From Nitrospirota bacterium (GTDB taxonomy: Bacteria; Nitrospirota; Thermodesulfovibrionia; UBA6902), in assembly GCA_016208905.1 (NCBI GenBank), contig JACQXG010000014.1, positions 1 to 38,067 of the forward strand: a DNA stretch of 38,067 nt, written 5' to 3'. The notes beneath the pieces are model-generated. The model saw only the letters and a list, made by a program, of their open reading frames with translations. It was not told the origin of the DNA and searched no databases. Position 1 is the stretch's first letter; every line of letters begins with the position of its first letter. The position numbers and the translations under genes were made by a program. This document shows, piece by piece, positions 18,448-26,508 of the stretch.

Positions 18448-20319
18448 ATGGACAAAAAAATTACCGTTGCTTTTTATATTGTCATCTCCGTATTCGGTAT
18501 CTTTCTGTTGAGACTCTGGTATCTCCAGATAATAAAGGGGGATGAATACAGAAGGATCGATGAGAGAAACAGGATAAGGGTCATAGATATCCCTGCGCCG
18601 AGGGGCATAGTTTATGACAGGAACAATAATGCCCTCGTTAAGAACGTAATATCCTATGATATATCAATGGTCAGGGAAGATATGCCTGATGACAATGAGG
18701 CGCTGGCTGAGCTGGGCGGGCTTATCGGACTTCCGCTGGAGCATGTGCTGAAACTGGCAAAGGCCTCGGCAAGTCCATATGAGACGGTCAAACTCAGACG
18801 CAATGTATCATTTGAGGAGGTTGCCAGGATAGAGGCCAGGAAGAACGATTTCCCGGGGTTGCTTGTGGAGGTGACAAGCGCCAGAGGGTATCTTTACGGA
18901 CGAACGGCGAGTCACCTGCTTGGTTATCTGAGCAATCCTACTCCGAAACAATTAAGCCGGCCCGAATTCAGCAATGTGCCGAGACAGGCATTTATAGGGC
19001 AGACCGGTATTGAAAAAAGCTATGACAGTATATTGAGGGGAGTCGCAGGTAAAAAAATAGTGGAAGTCGACGCCCTCGGTAACACAATAAAGTTTGTCAG
19101 GATACAGAAGCCCCTGAGGGGAAAAGATATAAGGCTGTCCATAGACATCAACGCCCAGATGGAGGCGGAAAAAAGTCTTGAAGGGCAGGCCGGCGCTGTT
19201 GTGGCGCTTAAAGCCGATACCGGAGAAGTCCTTGCGATGGCCAGCGCCCCGTCTTTTGATCCCAATCTTTTTGTAGCGGGCATAGAGCGCAGCGAGTGGA
19301 GGGCGCTTGTTAATGATCCGGACAAACCACTGATGAACAGGGCCATACAGAACCAGTATCCGCCCGGTTCGACTTTTAAAACGATGACCTTGCTTTCCGC
19401 GCTTGAAACCGGGCTGGTGTCGGAGGGCACATCGGTTTTTTGCGGCGGCTCTACATATTTCGGAAGGATGTTCAGGTGCTGGAAGGAAGGGGGCCACGGG
19501 GGCGTTGGTACCCACAGGGCCATTGTCGAATCGTGCGACGTCTACTTTTATGAAATCGGGAAAAGGATAAACATAGATACGATTGCAAAGTATGCGTCGG
19601 CCTTCGGCCTTGGCAGGCCGACCGGGATAGATCTTGACGGAGAGGCATCGGGCAACCTGCCATCCTCCCAGTGGAAGCTTAAGACAAAAAAAGAGAAGTG
19701 GTACCAGGGCGAGACCCTCAGCGTTGCGATTGGCCAGGGGTATCTGACTGTTACCCCTATACAGATGGCGAAGCTGACCGCGGGGCTGGTCAACGGCGGC
19801 AAAATATATAAACCCCATTTGCTGGCCGGTGAGACCCCGGAACTTGAAAGGACAGTCGACGTTGATCAGGGCCATCTGGATTTCATAAAAAGGGCCATGC
19901 TCGGGGTCGTATATGAAGGCGGAGGAACAGGCGGCAGGGCGCGCTCGAACATTGTGAGCATAGGTGGAAAGACAGGCACGGCCCAGGTCATCGCAGGGGC
20001 GATCAGGGGGAAAAAGCTTTCTGCCCAAACTCAGGACCATGCATGGTTTATTTCATATGCCCCGCAACACGACTCACAGATAGCCGCAGCCGTCTTTGTT
20101 GAACACGGCGGCCACGGAGGCAGTGCAGCCGCGCCGATAGCGAAGCGGGTCATTGAGGCATATTTCAATCCCCCGAAACCGGAAAGCGAAGAAGAAAAAC
20201 AGGAAGCGGCAGGCGGTGAGGAGCAGAAGTTGGAAGAACAGAAGCCTGAAGAGCAGAATCAGGCTAATCAAAATCAGCCAACAGAAGCACAGGATAATCA
20301 GCAAGTGGAAGGAGATTAG
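18448..20319 (+). CDS. mrdA: Penicillin-binding protein 2 (elongation transpeptidase)
   Basis: The 623-residue class B PBP cross-links peptidoglycan during cell elongation. It has one N-terminal membrane helix (about 6-25), a dimerisation domain that opens with RVIDIPAPRGIVYDRN, and a transpeptidase domain with Ser308 in PGSTFK (SxxK), SCD at 362-364 (the SxN position) and KTGT from Lys508. The last 50 residues are an unusual Glu/Gln/Pro-rich tail with EEQK-type repeats, probably disordered. GC content looks higher here than in the left part of the window. It precedes rodA, its glycosyltransferase partner, with a repeat-filled 68-nt gap. Confidence 0.97.
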   Translation: MDKKITVAFYIVISVFGIFLLRLWYLQIIKGDEYRRIDERNRIRVIDIPAPRGIVYDRNNNALVKNVISYDISMVREDMPDDNEALAELGGLIGLPLEHVLKLAKASASPYETVKLRRNVSFEEVARIEARKNDFPGLLVEVTSARGYLYGRTASHLLGYLSNPTPKQLSRPEFSNVPRQAFIGQTGIEKSYDSILRGVAGKKIVEVDALGNTIKFVRIQKPLRGKDIRLSIDINAQMEAEKSLEGQAGAVVALKADTGEVLAMASAPSFDPNLFVAGIERSEWRALVNDPDKPLMNRAIQNQYPPGSTFKTMTLLSALETGLVSEGTSVFCGGSTYFGRMFRCWKEGGHGGVGTHRAIVESCDVYFYEIGKRINIDTIAKYASAFGLGRPTGIDLDGEASGNLPSSQWKLKTKKEKWYQGETLSVAIGQGYLTVTPIQMAKLTAGLVNGGKIYKPHLLAGETPELERTVDVDQGHLDFIKRAMLGVVYEGGGTGGRARSNIVSIGGKTGTAQVIAGAIRGKKLSAQTQDHAWFISYAPQHDSQIAAAVFVEHGGHGGSAAAPIAKRVIEAYFNPPKPESEEEKQEAAGGEEQKLEEQKPEEQNQANQNQPTEAQDNQQVEGD

Positions 20320-20325
20320 AAAAAG

Positions 20326-20384
20326 TTGTCAGTTTTCAGTTGTTAGTTTTCAGACTGACAGCTGACAGCTGATAGCTGATAGCT
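20326..20384. repeat. 14-nt and CTGACAG-type repeat block before rodA
   Basis: Two 14-nt units TTGTYAGTTTTCAG (20326-20353) are followed by ACTGACAGCTGACAGC and GATAGCTGATAGCT words (20354-20384), which are inverted relatives of the first units, so the block can form a hairpin. It ends 3 nt before the rodA ATG, so rodA has no Shine-Dalgarno. The same family occurs at 12942-13010 and 13727-13746. Confidence 0.8.
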
Positions 20385-20387
20385 ATT

Positions 20388-21509
20388 ATGATAGACCGAA
20401 GGATATTAAAAGGTTTTGACTGGAGTTTTCTGGCGGCAGTCGTTGTCCTGTCCCTGATAGGGGTAATGACTATCTACAGCGCCACCAGGCCCCTCCTCGA
20501 AACCCAGCAGTCGTCTTTTTATGTGAAGCAGTTAAACTGGATAATGCTGAGTCTCGTTGTTTTTTTTCTGGCCGTAAGTTTTGACTACATGTGGTTTATA
20601 AGATCTGCATACCTGCTATATATAATCGGGGTGATTCTCCTGATAATTGTTCTCGTGGCAGGCAGGAAGGGGATGGGGGCGCAGAGGTGGATTGACCTCG
20701 GTTTTTTATCATTTCAGCCCTCCGAATTTTTCAAGATTTTTGTTGTACTGGCCCTTGCGCGTTATTTTTCACGCGTAGAGCATGGAGAAAAACTCGGGAT
20801 AAAAAAGTTATCAAAAATTGTCGGCATTTTTTTTATTTTCCCTGCAATCCTTATCCTGAAACAGCCTGATCTGGGGACAATGCTGATGGTCCTGTTCATA
20901 TTTACATCAATGGTCCTGACATACGGGGTCAGGAAAAAAATCCTTATAACGGTCCTCGTTATCGGGCTCATCGCTGCGCCGTTTGCCGGCAAATATCTTT
21001 GGGGAGGTTTAAAGGATTATCAGAAAAACAGGATCATAGCATTTATAGACCCGCAGGCAGACCCTCAGGGCGTCGGTTATCATATAGCTCAATCAAAGGT
21101 CTCCATAGGGGCAGGCGGTTTTCTTGGCAAAGGATACACGAAAGGCACCCAGGGACCTTACAGGTTTCTGCCGGAGCACCATACTGATTTTATTTTTTCC
21201 ATATTCTCTGAGGAATGGGGGTTCGTCGGCAGTGTCCTCCTGTTTGTACTGTACCTGTTCATTATATGGAAAGGCTTTGATACGGCAAGAAACGCACGGG
21301 ACATTGAGGGGACTTATCTGGCCCTTGGCGTAACGTATATGTTTACTTTTTATTTTGTCATTAATATCGGGATGACTGTCGGACTGATGCCTGTTGTCGG
21401 CATCCCTCTTCCTCTGATGAGTTACGGAGGGACGGCGCTGCTTTCCAATTTTCTGGCGCTGAGTATTATAGAAAACGTAAGGATACGGAAGTTTGCTTCG
21501 TATTATTAA
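20388..21509 (+). CDS. rodA: RodA, SEDS peptidoglycan glycosyltransferase
   Basis: The 373-residue polytopic membrane protein (about ten helices) polymerises glycan strands from lipid II together with PBP2. SEDS features seen are GMGAQRWIDLGFLSFQPSEFFK, the large loop with GAGGFLGKGYTKGTQGPYRFLPEHHTDFIFS and the end VGIPLPLMSYGGTALLSN. These match RodA rather than the longer FtsW. It closes the mre operon. The stop codon is followed after one base by a CRISPR-type repeat and then a minus-strand island, so the operon ends abruptly without a visible terminator of its own, unless the GC-rich repeat palindrome serves that role. Confidence 0.97.
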   Translation: MIDRRILKGFDWSFLAAVVVLSLIGVMTIYSATRPLLETQQSSFYVKQLNWIMLSLVVFFLAVSFDYMWFIRSAYLLYIIGVILLIIVLVAGRKGMGAQRWIDLGFLSFQPSEFFKIFVVLALARYFSRVEHGEKLGIKKLSKIVGIFFIFPAILILKQPDLGTMLMVLFIFTSMVLTYGVRKKILITVLVIGLIAAPFAGKYLWGGLKDYQKNRIIAFIDPQADPQGVGYHIAQSKVSIGAGGFLGKGYTKGTQGPYRFLPEHHTDFIFSIFSEEWGFVGSVLLFVLYLFIIWKGFDTARNARDIEGTYLALGVTYMFTFYFVINIGMTVGLMPVVGIPLPLMSYGGTALLSNFLALSIIENVRIRKFASYY

Positions 21510-21510
21510 C

Positions 21511-21542
21511 GTTTCAATCCACGCGCCCGCGCGGGGCGCGAC
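21511..21542 (-). CRISPR. Single orphan type I-C-like CRISPR repeat
   Basis: A 32-nt unit reading on the minus strand GTCGCGCC...TGGATTGAAAC. Length, the GTCGC start, the GTGGATTGAAAC end and the internal 7-bp stem (CGCGCCC/GGGCGCG) are those of type I-C repeats. Only one copy is present, so this is not an array. It lies 1 nt after the rodA stop and downstream (minus sense) of a leader-like segment and a cas1 fragment, which supports a true CRISPR origin over chance. Confidence 0.85.
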
Positions 21543-21600
21543 AGCTTAATCTGTAACAAAAAAATTTTAAAAAACAAATTCGCTGCTTTTGCGAACATAT
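21543..21600 (-). promoter_or_regulatory. CRISPR leader-like segment
   Basis: On the minus strand this 58-nt AT-rich stretch runs straight into the repeat and contains a TTCGC-N7-GCGAA hairpin followed by T-rich sequence. I recall GCGAA-type inverted words near the cas2-array junction of I-C loci, so it may be the retained leader. This is judged from position and recollection, not from an alignment. Confidence 0.5.
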
Positions 21601-21753
21601 TTATTTTGTTACTCCAAAGCATACAGTTGTCAGCGTGTGGACTGGAATACGCAAGGATACTTCTCCGTCTATCTTGACGACAACGGTCTCGCCTTCCTTT
21701 GAAAGATATGCGCCCTGAGTTGTGATAAATAATGTGTTGAGATGTTTTTTCAT
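21601..21753 (-). pseudogene. cas1: cas1 N-terminal remnant (type I-C-like)
   Basis: A 50-codon frame too short for the ORF track. Its product starts MKKHLNTLFITTQGAYL, continues with SKEGETVVVKIDGE and LRIPVHTL, and ends VCFGVTK. This is the N-terminal beta domain of I-C-type Cas1 (family pattern MxxLLNTLYVTTQGAYL...GETVVVRVEGE...RLPIHTL..IVCFG). The match stops after CFG; the integrase domain of about 290 residues is missing and a stop follows three codons later. One residue also seems lost in the HTL-to-VCFG stretch. Direction agrees with the repeat and leader downstream, so a deletion probably fused the cas1 start to the end of cas2 or to the leader. The ATG lies 1 nt after the rhuM stop. 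No catalytic residues remain. Confidence 0.82.
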
Positions 21754-21754
21754 A

Positions 21755-22797
21755 TTATTTGTGTCTCTGTTTCTTCTTTCTTTTGATAGCCGATTCTATC
21801 TTTTTCAACTCTTCATCGTCAGCAAGAGCTTCCTCCTCCGCCTCTATTGCAAGCCGGTTATGGTTAAAGACCTCATAGTGATCAAGAGCCAGTTTACCCG
21901 CTACTTCTTTGGCGACCTTGCCGGCGTTAGTCAGAATGTCCCGTTCGTTAAAGTGCAGGAAGGCATCCAGTTTTTTCCGCCAGTCGCGCATGAATATTTG
22001 CCTGTGCCGCTTTGTCTGATCTTCTGTATAGTCCAGATACATGTTGACAATCCGGTTAAGCACTGCAATCTCGTTCTCATTCAGATAATTCTTGCTATAG
22101 TAACATCCCCCTTGCGGACTTTTGATCCCTTCCATGAGGTCAATCCCATATTGGGCTTCGATGCATCCGCCCGTTCGAAGATTATTTCAGCCGCAGTCTT
22201 GCCTGAAACGGAAAAATGAAGCTTATTCTGGACTATGCTGAAAAATTCGAGCGTTTCCTCCGCAGTCGGATCATAATCAGCAGCAAGTTTATAGATGTCC
22301 CGGATTTTCTGATAAAAGCGCTTTTCACTCGACCGGATGTCCCGGATGCGTTCAAGCATCTCATCAAAGTAATCCGAGCCGATGTTATTGACTTCTTTCA
22401 GGCGCTCATCATCCATGGTAAAGCCTTTGACCAGATACTCGTTTAGCCGTTCAGTCGCCCATTTGCGAAACTGTGTGCCGTGGGGGGATTTCACCCGGTA
22501 GCCAACTGCTATAATCGCTTCAAGGTTGTAGAATTTTATGCGGTAATTCTTGCCGTCAGCAGCAGTTGTCAAGTATTCCTTGACAACTCGTTTTTCCTGC
22601 AGTTCCTCTTCCTCAAAGACATTCCTGAGATGCAGGCTGATATTCTGCTTACTTGTTTGAAATAAATTTGCCATCAGTTGCTGTGAAAGCCAAACGGTTT
22701 CATCCTCAAGGCGTACTTCTATTTTCGTCTGTCCGTCTTCTGTCTGATAGAGAATTAAATCACTTTTGACTGGAATGTTTTCTTTCTTTTTCTTCAT
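21755..22797 (-). pseudogene. rhuM: RhuM family protein, broken by a single-base frameshift
   Basis: Two overlapping track ORFs (22081-22803 and 21755-22135) are halves of one gene. The first half holds the RhuM N-terminus: IEVRLEDETVWLSQQLMANLFQTSKQNISLHL, a winged-helix-like DNA-binding part, then YRVKSPHGTQFRKWATERL. It runs to GDVTIARII and stops. Adding one A to the GCAAG near 22091-22095 restores GDVTIAKNYLNENEIAVLNR and continues through YLDYTEDQ and DWRKKLDAFL to the normal end. I set the start at the second ATG (22797), which has AAAGG at proper distance. RhuM was named from a Salmonella pathogenicity island and often sits near type I restriction genes; its activity is unknown. Frameshift or sequencing error cannot be separated here. 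Confidence 0.88.
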
Positions 22798-22902
22798 GGG
22801 CATCCTTTCTCTATTTCACTTGAGACGCATCAATCATTATCAAATAAAATGGGAGTAGTATTAATTGTGGTGTTTGGACCCACGGTATCAGCTTATAGGA
22901 CT

Positions 22903-25017
22903 TTATCCCTTTCCATATCGCCAACGTAGCTGGCCACATTGGCACTGAACCCATTCAGCTCCCTCTGCGTCAGCAAACCATACGCTCTTGCCGCATAATA
23001 AACATTTAAAAGACTCGAGAGCTTTCTCACAGGCATCGATTAGCTTTACGGCTTCGGGACGAACAATATCAAAGGTATGTGTTCCACGGTTGGCCCATGA
23101 CACAAGCAGGCTATCTGTCTTTTCAAAGGCTATTATTGCGTCGCGGTAGGATTCATAGACAGTATCGGTTTTTTTCTGAAAACACGTCTTCCCATCTGCT
23201 ATGATGCGTTCGAGAAAATCATGAGCCAGCCTTTTGTCTTTTTTGTCGGCTCGAAGGTAGGGCATTCTTATCTGTAAATGCTCAGCAATGAATGCGAGTT
23301 CAATGTCCATTATCTTTCGTGCATCGGTCCCCGCTGAGTCTGGTCGAATAATGAGCAGAGCTCGTGCATCATCGAAAGTCGTCGTCTTGTGTGACCAACG
23401 AATACCTAAGTTCGGATTCTCATAAGGTAAAAGTGCCTTGAATATCCACTGATTGTTGTCAAGCTGTTGGCGTAACTCTGTGTACCACTCACGGTCATGG
23501 GTAAGTAGTATCACCTGCCGCTGGCCAAATTCTTTATCAAGCAGTTCTTGGATCATTCCTCGATGGTGACGATCCAAGCTGACGACGACGTCATCAAGGA
23601 ACAGCGGCCGATCATTATCCGCTTCTCGTTTGGCCATAGATAGAAAGATGCATAGGCCGAGGCTGTTTCTGTTTCCCTCAGAAAGTGTGAGCCTCGGAGA
23701 GTCTTGTTCTACGCCGTGAAACTTCAGACCAATATCAATTGCTTTGTCGGAGTCTTCGGGTAGATAAAGCTTGACATCATCAATTGACTCACCCGGATGC
23801 AAGATGGACCACATGGATTGAACGTCTGTAGAAATCTCATCTATCACCTTTTCAGATTGTGACCTGATTTCTTCACGGATGCCCTGCTCAAGAGTATCGA
23901 GGAATGAAACTAATACAGAAGTACGAGTCACTGCGGCGGCAATTTCACTAATCTCTATCACTGTATTAGCTGCATCGACTGTCAGCTTATCATTCGAAAG
24001 TTGTCGAACATCGAGTGGAGCGTCTTTCGAGCCTGTCACCGCAGCTTCGACTATGGGCACCAGCTTGTCCTCGATGTCTTTGAGATCAACCTCAGTACAT
24101 GAGGTTCTGAGTGTCTCGGAGTCAATACCATTAAGGTATGTGAAACAATCAACAAGAATCCCCTCAGAGATTTCGTCACGCCATGACTTCACGTCCTCTT
24201 TGTTCAAGCTGGACTTGAGTGATTTCAGGTCATCGCATAGAGTCCCAATGGAAGCCTTACGCTTATTAAAAGTATTGAGGATATCCTGAAGTCGTTCCTT
24301 CTCGTCAATGATGTGTGCTTGGAACAATTCGACCGATATTAAACGTCCACAAGCGGGACAATTAATCTCCTTCTCTTTTCCCAGCTTATCTGCGAATCGA
24401 CTTGCAGCTTTGAGGATTTCCAATCTTTCGATTATAAATGGTTCCACTACTTCTGATAGCTTGGCACTATGTGATCGTACTGTAGCAATTTGCCCTTTGA
24501 AATCCAAGCTCGCTACATCTCGTAGAGTAAGATATCTTTTCTGATCTGTGGAAAAATTGGTTACTTTAGTATCGAGAGCCGTTTTGATCTCTTTGCAGCA
24601 TGCTATGGTGTCTGTTGTTTTATTTTTATCTGAGCAGTATCTCAAATAGAGAACATCGAGTGTGTCAAAAATATCCTTGTCGGAGGCATTGCCAAAGACC
24701 TTTTTCCGTTTGGTGTCTGCATCGTTCAATACCGTATTATTCTGAATAAGATTCGATTCTTTTTTGACAGACTTCACAAGTTGTCGGAGATTTTCGGCTG
24801 CCACTTCCATCTGATTAAGGCCGAGGAGTGGCAGAAGAGCTGAGTATTTACTACCCTTAGTGTCTCGGATAAAATTCGCAACCTCGTCTTGCCTAAGTAT
24901 CGTGCGTTGATAATCCCAATTATTAATTATATCTACTGCAGCCGCCTTAAGGGTGAATGTGCCGTTCTTCTCGATCTCGGCCATTAGTTCCGACCCATCC
25001 TTAAACTTGATCTTCAA
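22903..25017 (-). CDS. Rad50/SMC-like ATPase lacking its Walker A N-terminus
   Basis: The 704-residue frame opens at a TTG and starts inside an SMC-type head domain: the Q-loop LRQDEVANFI is at 41-50, where about 100-150 residues with a P-loop should come first. No GxxxxGKS is found upstream in any minus frame; this frame meets a TAG near 25134. The rest is orderly: coiled-coil stretches, a Rad50-type zinc hook CPAC (220-223), the ABC signature LSEGN (445-449), Walker B LFLDD (472-476) and an LLTHD switch. A C-terminal domain of about 190 residues contains SWANRGTHTFD and a last zinc ribbon (CLLC...CQC). Such proteins occur in defence islands (RloC-like, OLD-like), but I cannot assign a known system. 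Without Walker A it should not hydrolyse ATP alone; it is probably a truncated gene. Confidence 0.75.
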   Translation of the reverse strand: MKIKFKDGSELMAEIEKNGTFTLKAAAVDIINNWDYQRTILRQDEVANFIRDTKGSKYSALLPLLGLNQMEVAAENLRQLVKSVKKESNLIQNNTVLNDADTKRKKVFGNASDKDIFDTLDVLYLRYCSDKNKTTDTIACCKEIKTALDTKVTNFSTDQKRYLTLRDVASLDFKGQIATVRSHSAKLSEVVEPFIIERLEILKAASRFADKLGKEKEINCPACGRLISVELFQAHIIDEKERLQDILNTFNKRKASIGTLCDDLKSLKSSLNKEDVKSWRDEISEGILVDCFTYLNGIDSETLRTSCTEVDLKDIEDKLVPIVEAAVTGSKDAPLDVRQLSNDKLTVDAANTVIEISEIAAAVTRTSVLVSFLDTLEQGIREEIRSQSEKVIDEISTDVQSMWSILHPGESIDDVKLYLPEDSDKAIDIGLKFHGVEQDSPRLTLSEGNRNSLGLCIFLSMAKREADNDRPLFLDDVVVSLDRHHRGMIQELLDKEFGQRQVILLTHDREWYTELRQQLDNNQWIFKALLPYENPNLGIRWSHKTTTFDDARALLIIRPDSAGTDARKIMDIELAFIAEHLQIRMPYLRADKKDKRLAHDFLERIIADGKTCFQKKTDTVYESYRDAIIAFEKTDSLLVSWANRGTHTFDIVRPEAVKLIDACEKALESFKCLLCGKSVWFADAEGAEWVQCQCGQLRWRYGKG

Positions 25018-25049
25018 CTCGGTTCTTCTGTCGTTTGGTGTATGAGTGT

Positions 25050-25250
25050 TTATGATCCCGAAGGAGTGGGGAGCATATCTGAGAGGAGATCCTTTGTAAT
25101 GGCCGTCAGTTCTGCAGGGCGTAAAGGGCGCTCGCTAAGCTGGTTGTCCAGCAACTTATCTATCCTGGCTAAAAGAGGATCCGTCACCGAGGGATGACTA
25201 TTATGAGCTTCCGCGATTAGGGTGGTGATCCAGTGTTCGTTATTCCTCAT
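25050..25250 (-). CDS. Small hypothetical protein upstream of the ATPase
   Basis: The track starts this at TTG 25301, but the ATG at 25250 has AGGAG at the right distance, giving 66 residues: MRNNEHWITTLIAEAH, a helical middle (LLARIDKLLDNQLSE) and LTAITKDLLSDMLP. It is helical and soluble, with no recognised family. It ends 32 nt before the ATPase TTG. It may be the original small partner gene of the ATPase, or host sequence joined by the deletion that removed the ATPase N-terminus. Confidence 0.45.
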   Translation of the reverse strand: MRNNEHWITTLIAEAHNSHPSVTDPLLARIDKLLDNQLSERPLRPAELTAITKDLLSDMLPTPSGS

Positions 25251-25335
25251 GCTCATTCTCCTCAGAAAATCTCTCGTAATGCTGGATCGGGAAGGGATCA
25301 AGTCTTGTTTTTATCATTCCGCATATATCAGTCAA
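25240..25335 (-). CDS. Possible 31-codon ORF with good ribosome site
   Basis: TTG at 25335 follows GAGGAG by 6 nt. The 31-residue product (LTDICGMIKTRLDPFPIQHYERF, then an acidic end) overlaps the start of the 66-residue gene by 11 nt, as coupled genes do. It is below the track limit and could be chance, or the tail of a lost gene. Confidence 0.25.
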   Translation of the reverse strand: MTDICGMIKTRLDPFPIQHYERFSEENEHEE

Positions 25336-25520
25336 ATCACTTCTCCTCTTATAGCCATCCTGATACAATTACTGCCCTAAATATTTTGGGACTAATCCCC
25401 CTTTTTCTCCCGCTGCTTTATCTTGTCGAAAACATTATAAACATTTCCACTCATTCTTTTCTCTCCAAATCATGCCGCAAGCCTGCTAAAGATTAGTTGT
25501 CAGCCTTCAGCAATCAGCCC

Positions 25521-26033
25521 TCAATTCTCAGACTCCCTCCCAAACCCGATCTTCTTTTTTGGATTCTGTGAAGGCTCAATTAACTGTTTTATAACTTCAA
25601 AAACAACCTTGAACTGATGGTCGTATTTCTTTTCCATATCTTCTATCTTCTGCCTCAGTTCTTTATGCGTTGTCAACATCTCACGCAATTTTACAAACGC
25701 CCTCATTATCGCAATGTTTACCCTGACCGCCAGTTCACTGTTGAGAACACTTGACAGCATGGCTACTCCCTGCTCGGTGAACGCGTAAGGAGCAACTGTG
25801 GAATGTTTAAGTGTCTTGAACCGGTCACAATTTGTGACCAGTTCATTTCTCTCAATTATTGATAACTGAAACATGAAGTCTTCAGGAAAACGAGAGAGGT
25901 TCCTTTTAACTGCCTGATTCAGGGCCTTTGTTTCTACGCCATAAAGCGCAGCAAGGTCTCTGTCCAGCATTACCTTCTTGCCTCTGATAATAAGTATTTT
26001 GCCTTCGATAACCTGCTGCGGTATGATCTCCAT
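25521..26033 (-). CDS. ORF6N domain protein, intact
   Basis: The 170-residue protein has a complete ORF6N domain: [33 protein letters not shown] (about 13-45), [11 protein letters not shown] and, after a variable stretch, [20 protein letters not shown] coiled-coil C-terminal part follows ([22 protein letters not shown]) and ends with [15 protein letters not shown]6N proteins are KilA-N-related DNA-binding proteins found in phages and widely in bacterial genomes; their role is unsettled. A GGGGGG ribosome site four bases before the ATG supports the start. A second, damaged copy lies just upstream on the same strand, with matching leader sequence. Confidence 0.9.
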   Translation of the reverse strand: MEIIPQQVIEGKILIIRGKKVMLDRDLAALYGVETKALNQAVKRNLSRFPEDFMFQLSIIERNELVTNCDRFKTLKHSTVAPYAFTEQGVAMLSSVLNSELAVRVNIAIMRAFVKLREMLTTHKELRQKIEDMEKKYDHQFKVVFEVIKQLIEPSQNPKKKIGFGRESEN

Positions 26034-26106
26034 ATGTCCCCCCCTGGTTAAAAGTTTGTTGAAACATTTTATCCCTCAATATAATTAGTATAAACACGCC
26101 CGCTTC

Positions 26107-26508
26107 TCATAAAATCTCCCTTATCCCTTTGCCAAAGAGGGGCATATTCCAGCCTTCAGACTCCCCCTTAAACCCTATCTTCTTCCTCTTCGTCTCCGGC
26201 GGAGCCATCAACTGCCTTATGGCATCAAAGATCAATTTAATCTCTCCATCATGTTTCTCTATCTTCCGCTCAAGCTGCGCCAGATTGTGGGCAAGCTCCT
26301 TATGTGTTATTAGTATTTCTCGAAGTCTTGTGAATGTTCTCATTATCTGGATGTTTACCGTTATCGCCCGTTCACTATTAAGAACACTTGATAACATTGC
26401 AACGCCATTTTCAGTAAAAGCAAACGGCATTTTTCTTAATCCCATCTTTTCTTTAGATTTCTGATGTCCCCATGTTGCCCCCTCCTGATTAAAAGTTTGT
26501 TGCATCAT
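26107..26508 (-). pseudogene. ORF6N copy lacking its N-terminal DNA-binding domain
   Basis: The 133-residue frame shows [18 protein letters not shown] and the same LREILITHKEL coiled coil and KKIGFKGESE end as the neighbour, but the first ~80 residues (RGKKVMLD...FMFQLS) are gone. The frame's first 15 codons (MMQQTFNQEGATWGH) correspond to the untranslated leader of the intact copy, whose leader reads AACAAACTTTTAACCAGG in the same place. The ancestral start ATG, right after GGAGGGGG (26471-26473), now leads to TAA after six codons. So a deletion removed the domain and shifted the frame. Expression from an inner Met (MGLRKMPF) is possible but not shown. The tail also carries extra residues (WNMPLFGKGIREIL). 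Confidence 0.8.

Noticed and set aside
18952-20040. 362-aa minus-strand ORF antisense to mrdA
   Set aside because: Shadow of a GC-rich coding frame; no family motifs, and PBP2 motifs are intact on the + strand.
21511-21542. A functional CRISPR array
   Set aside because: Only one repeat and no spacer-repeat unit within the next kilobases on either side.
25233-25496. 87-aa plus-strand ORF in the island
   Set aside because: Opposes all neighbours, has no motif and overlaps minus frames with better ribosome sites.
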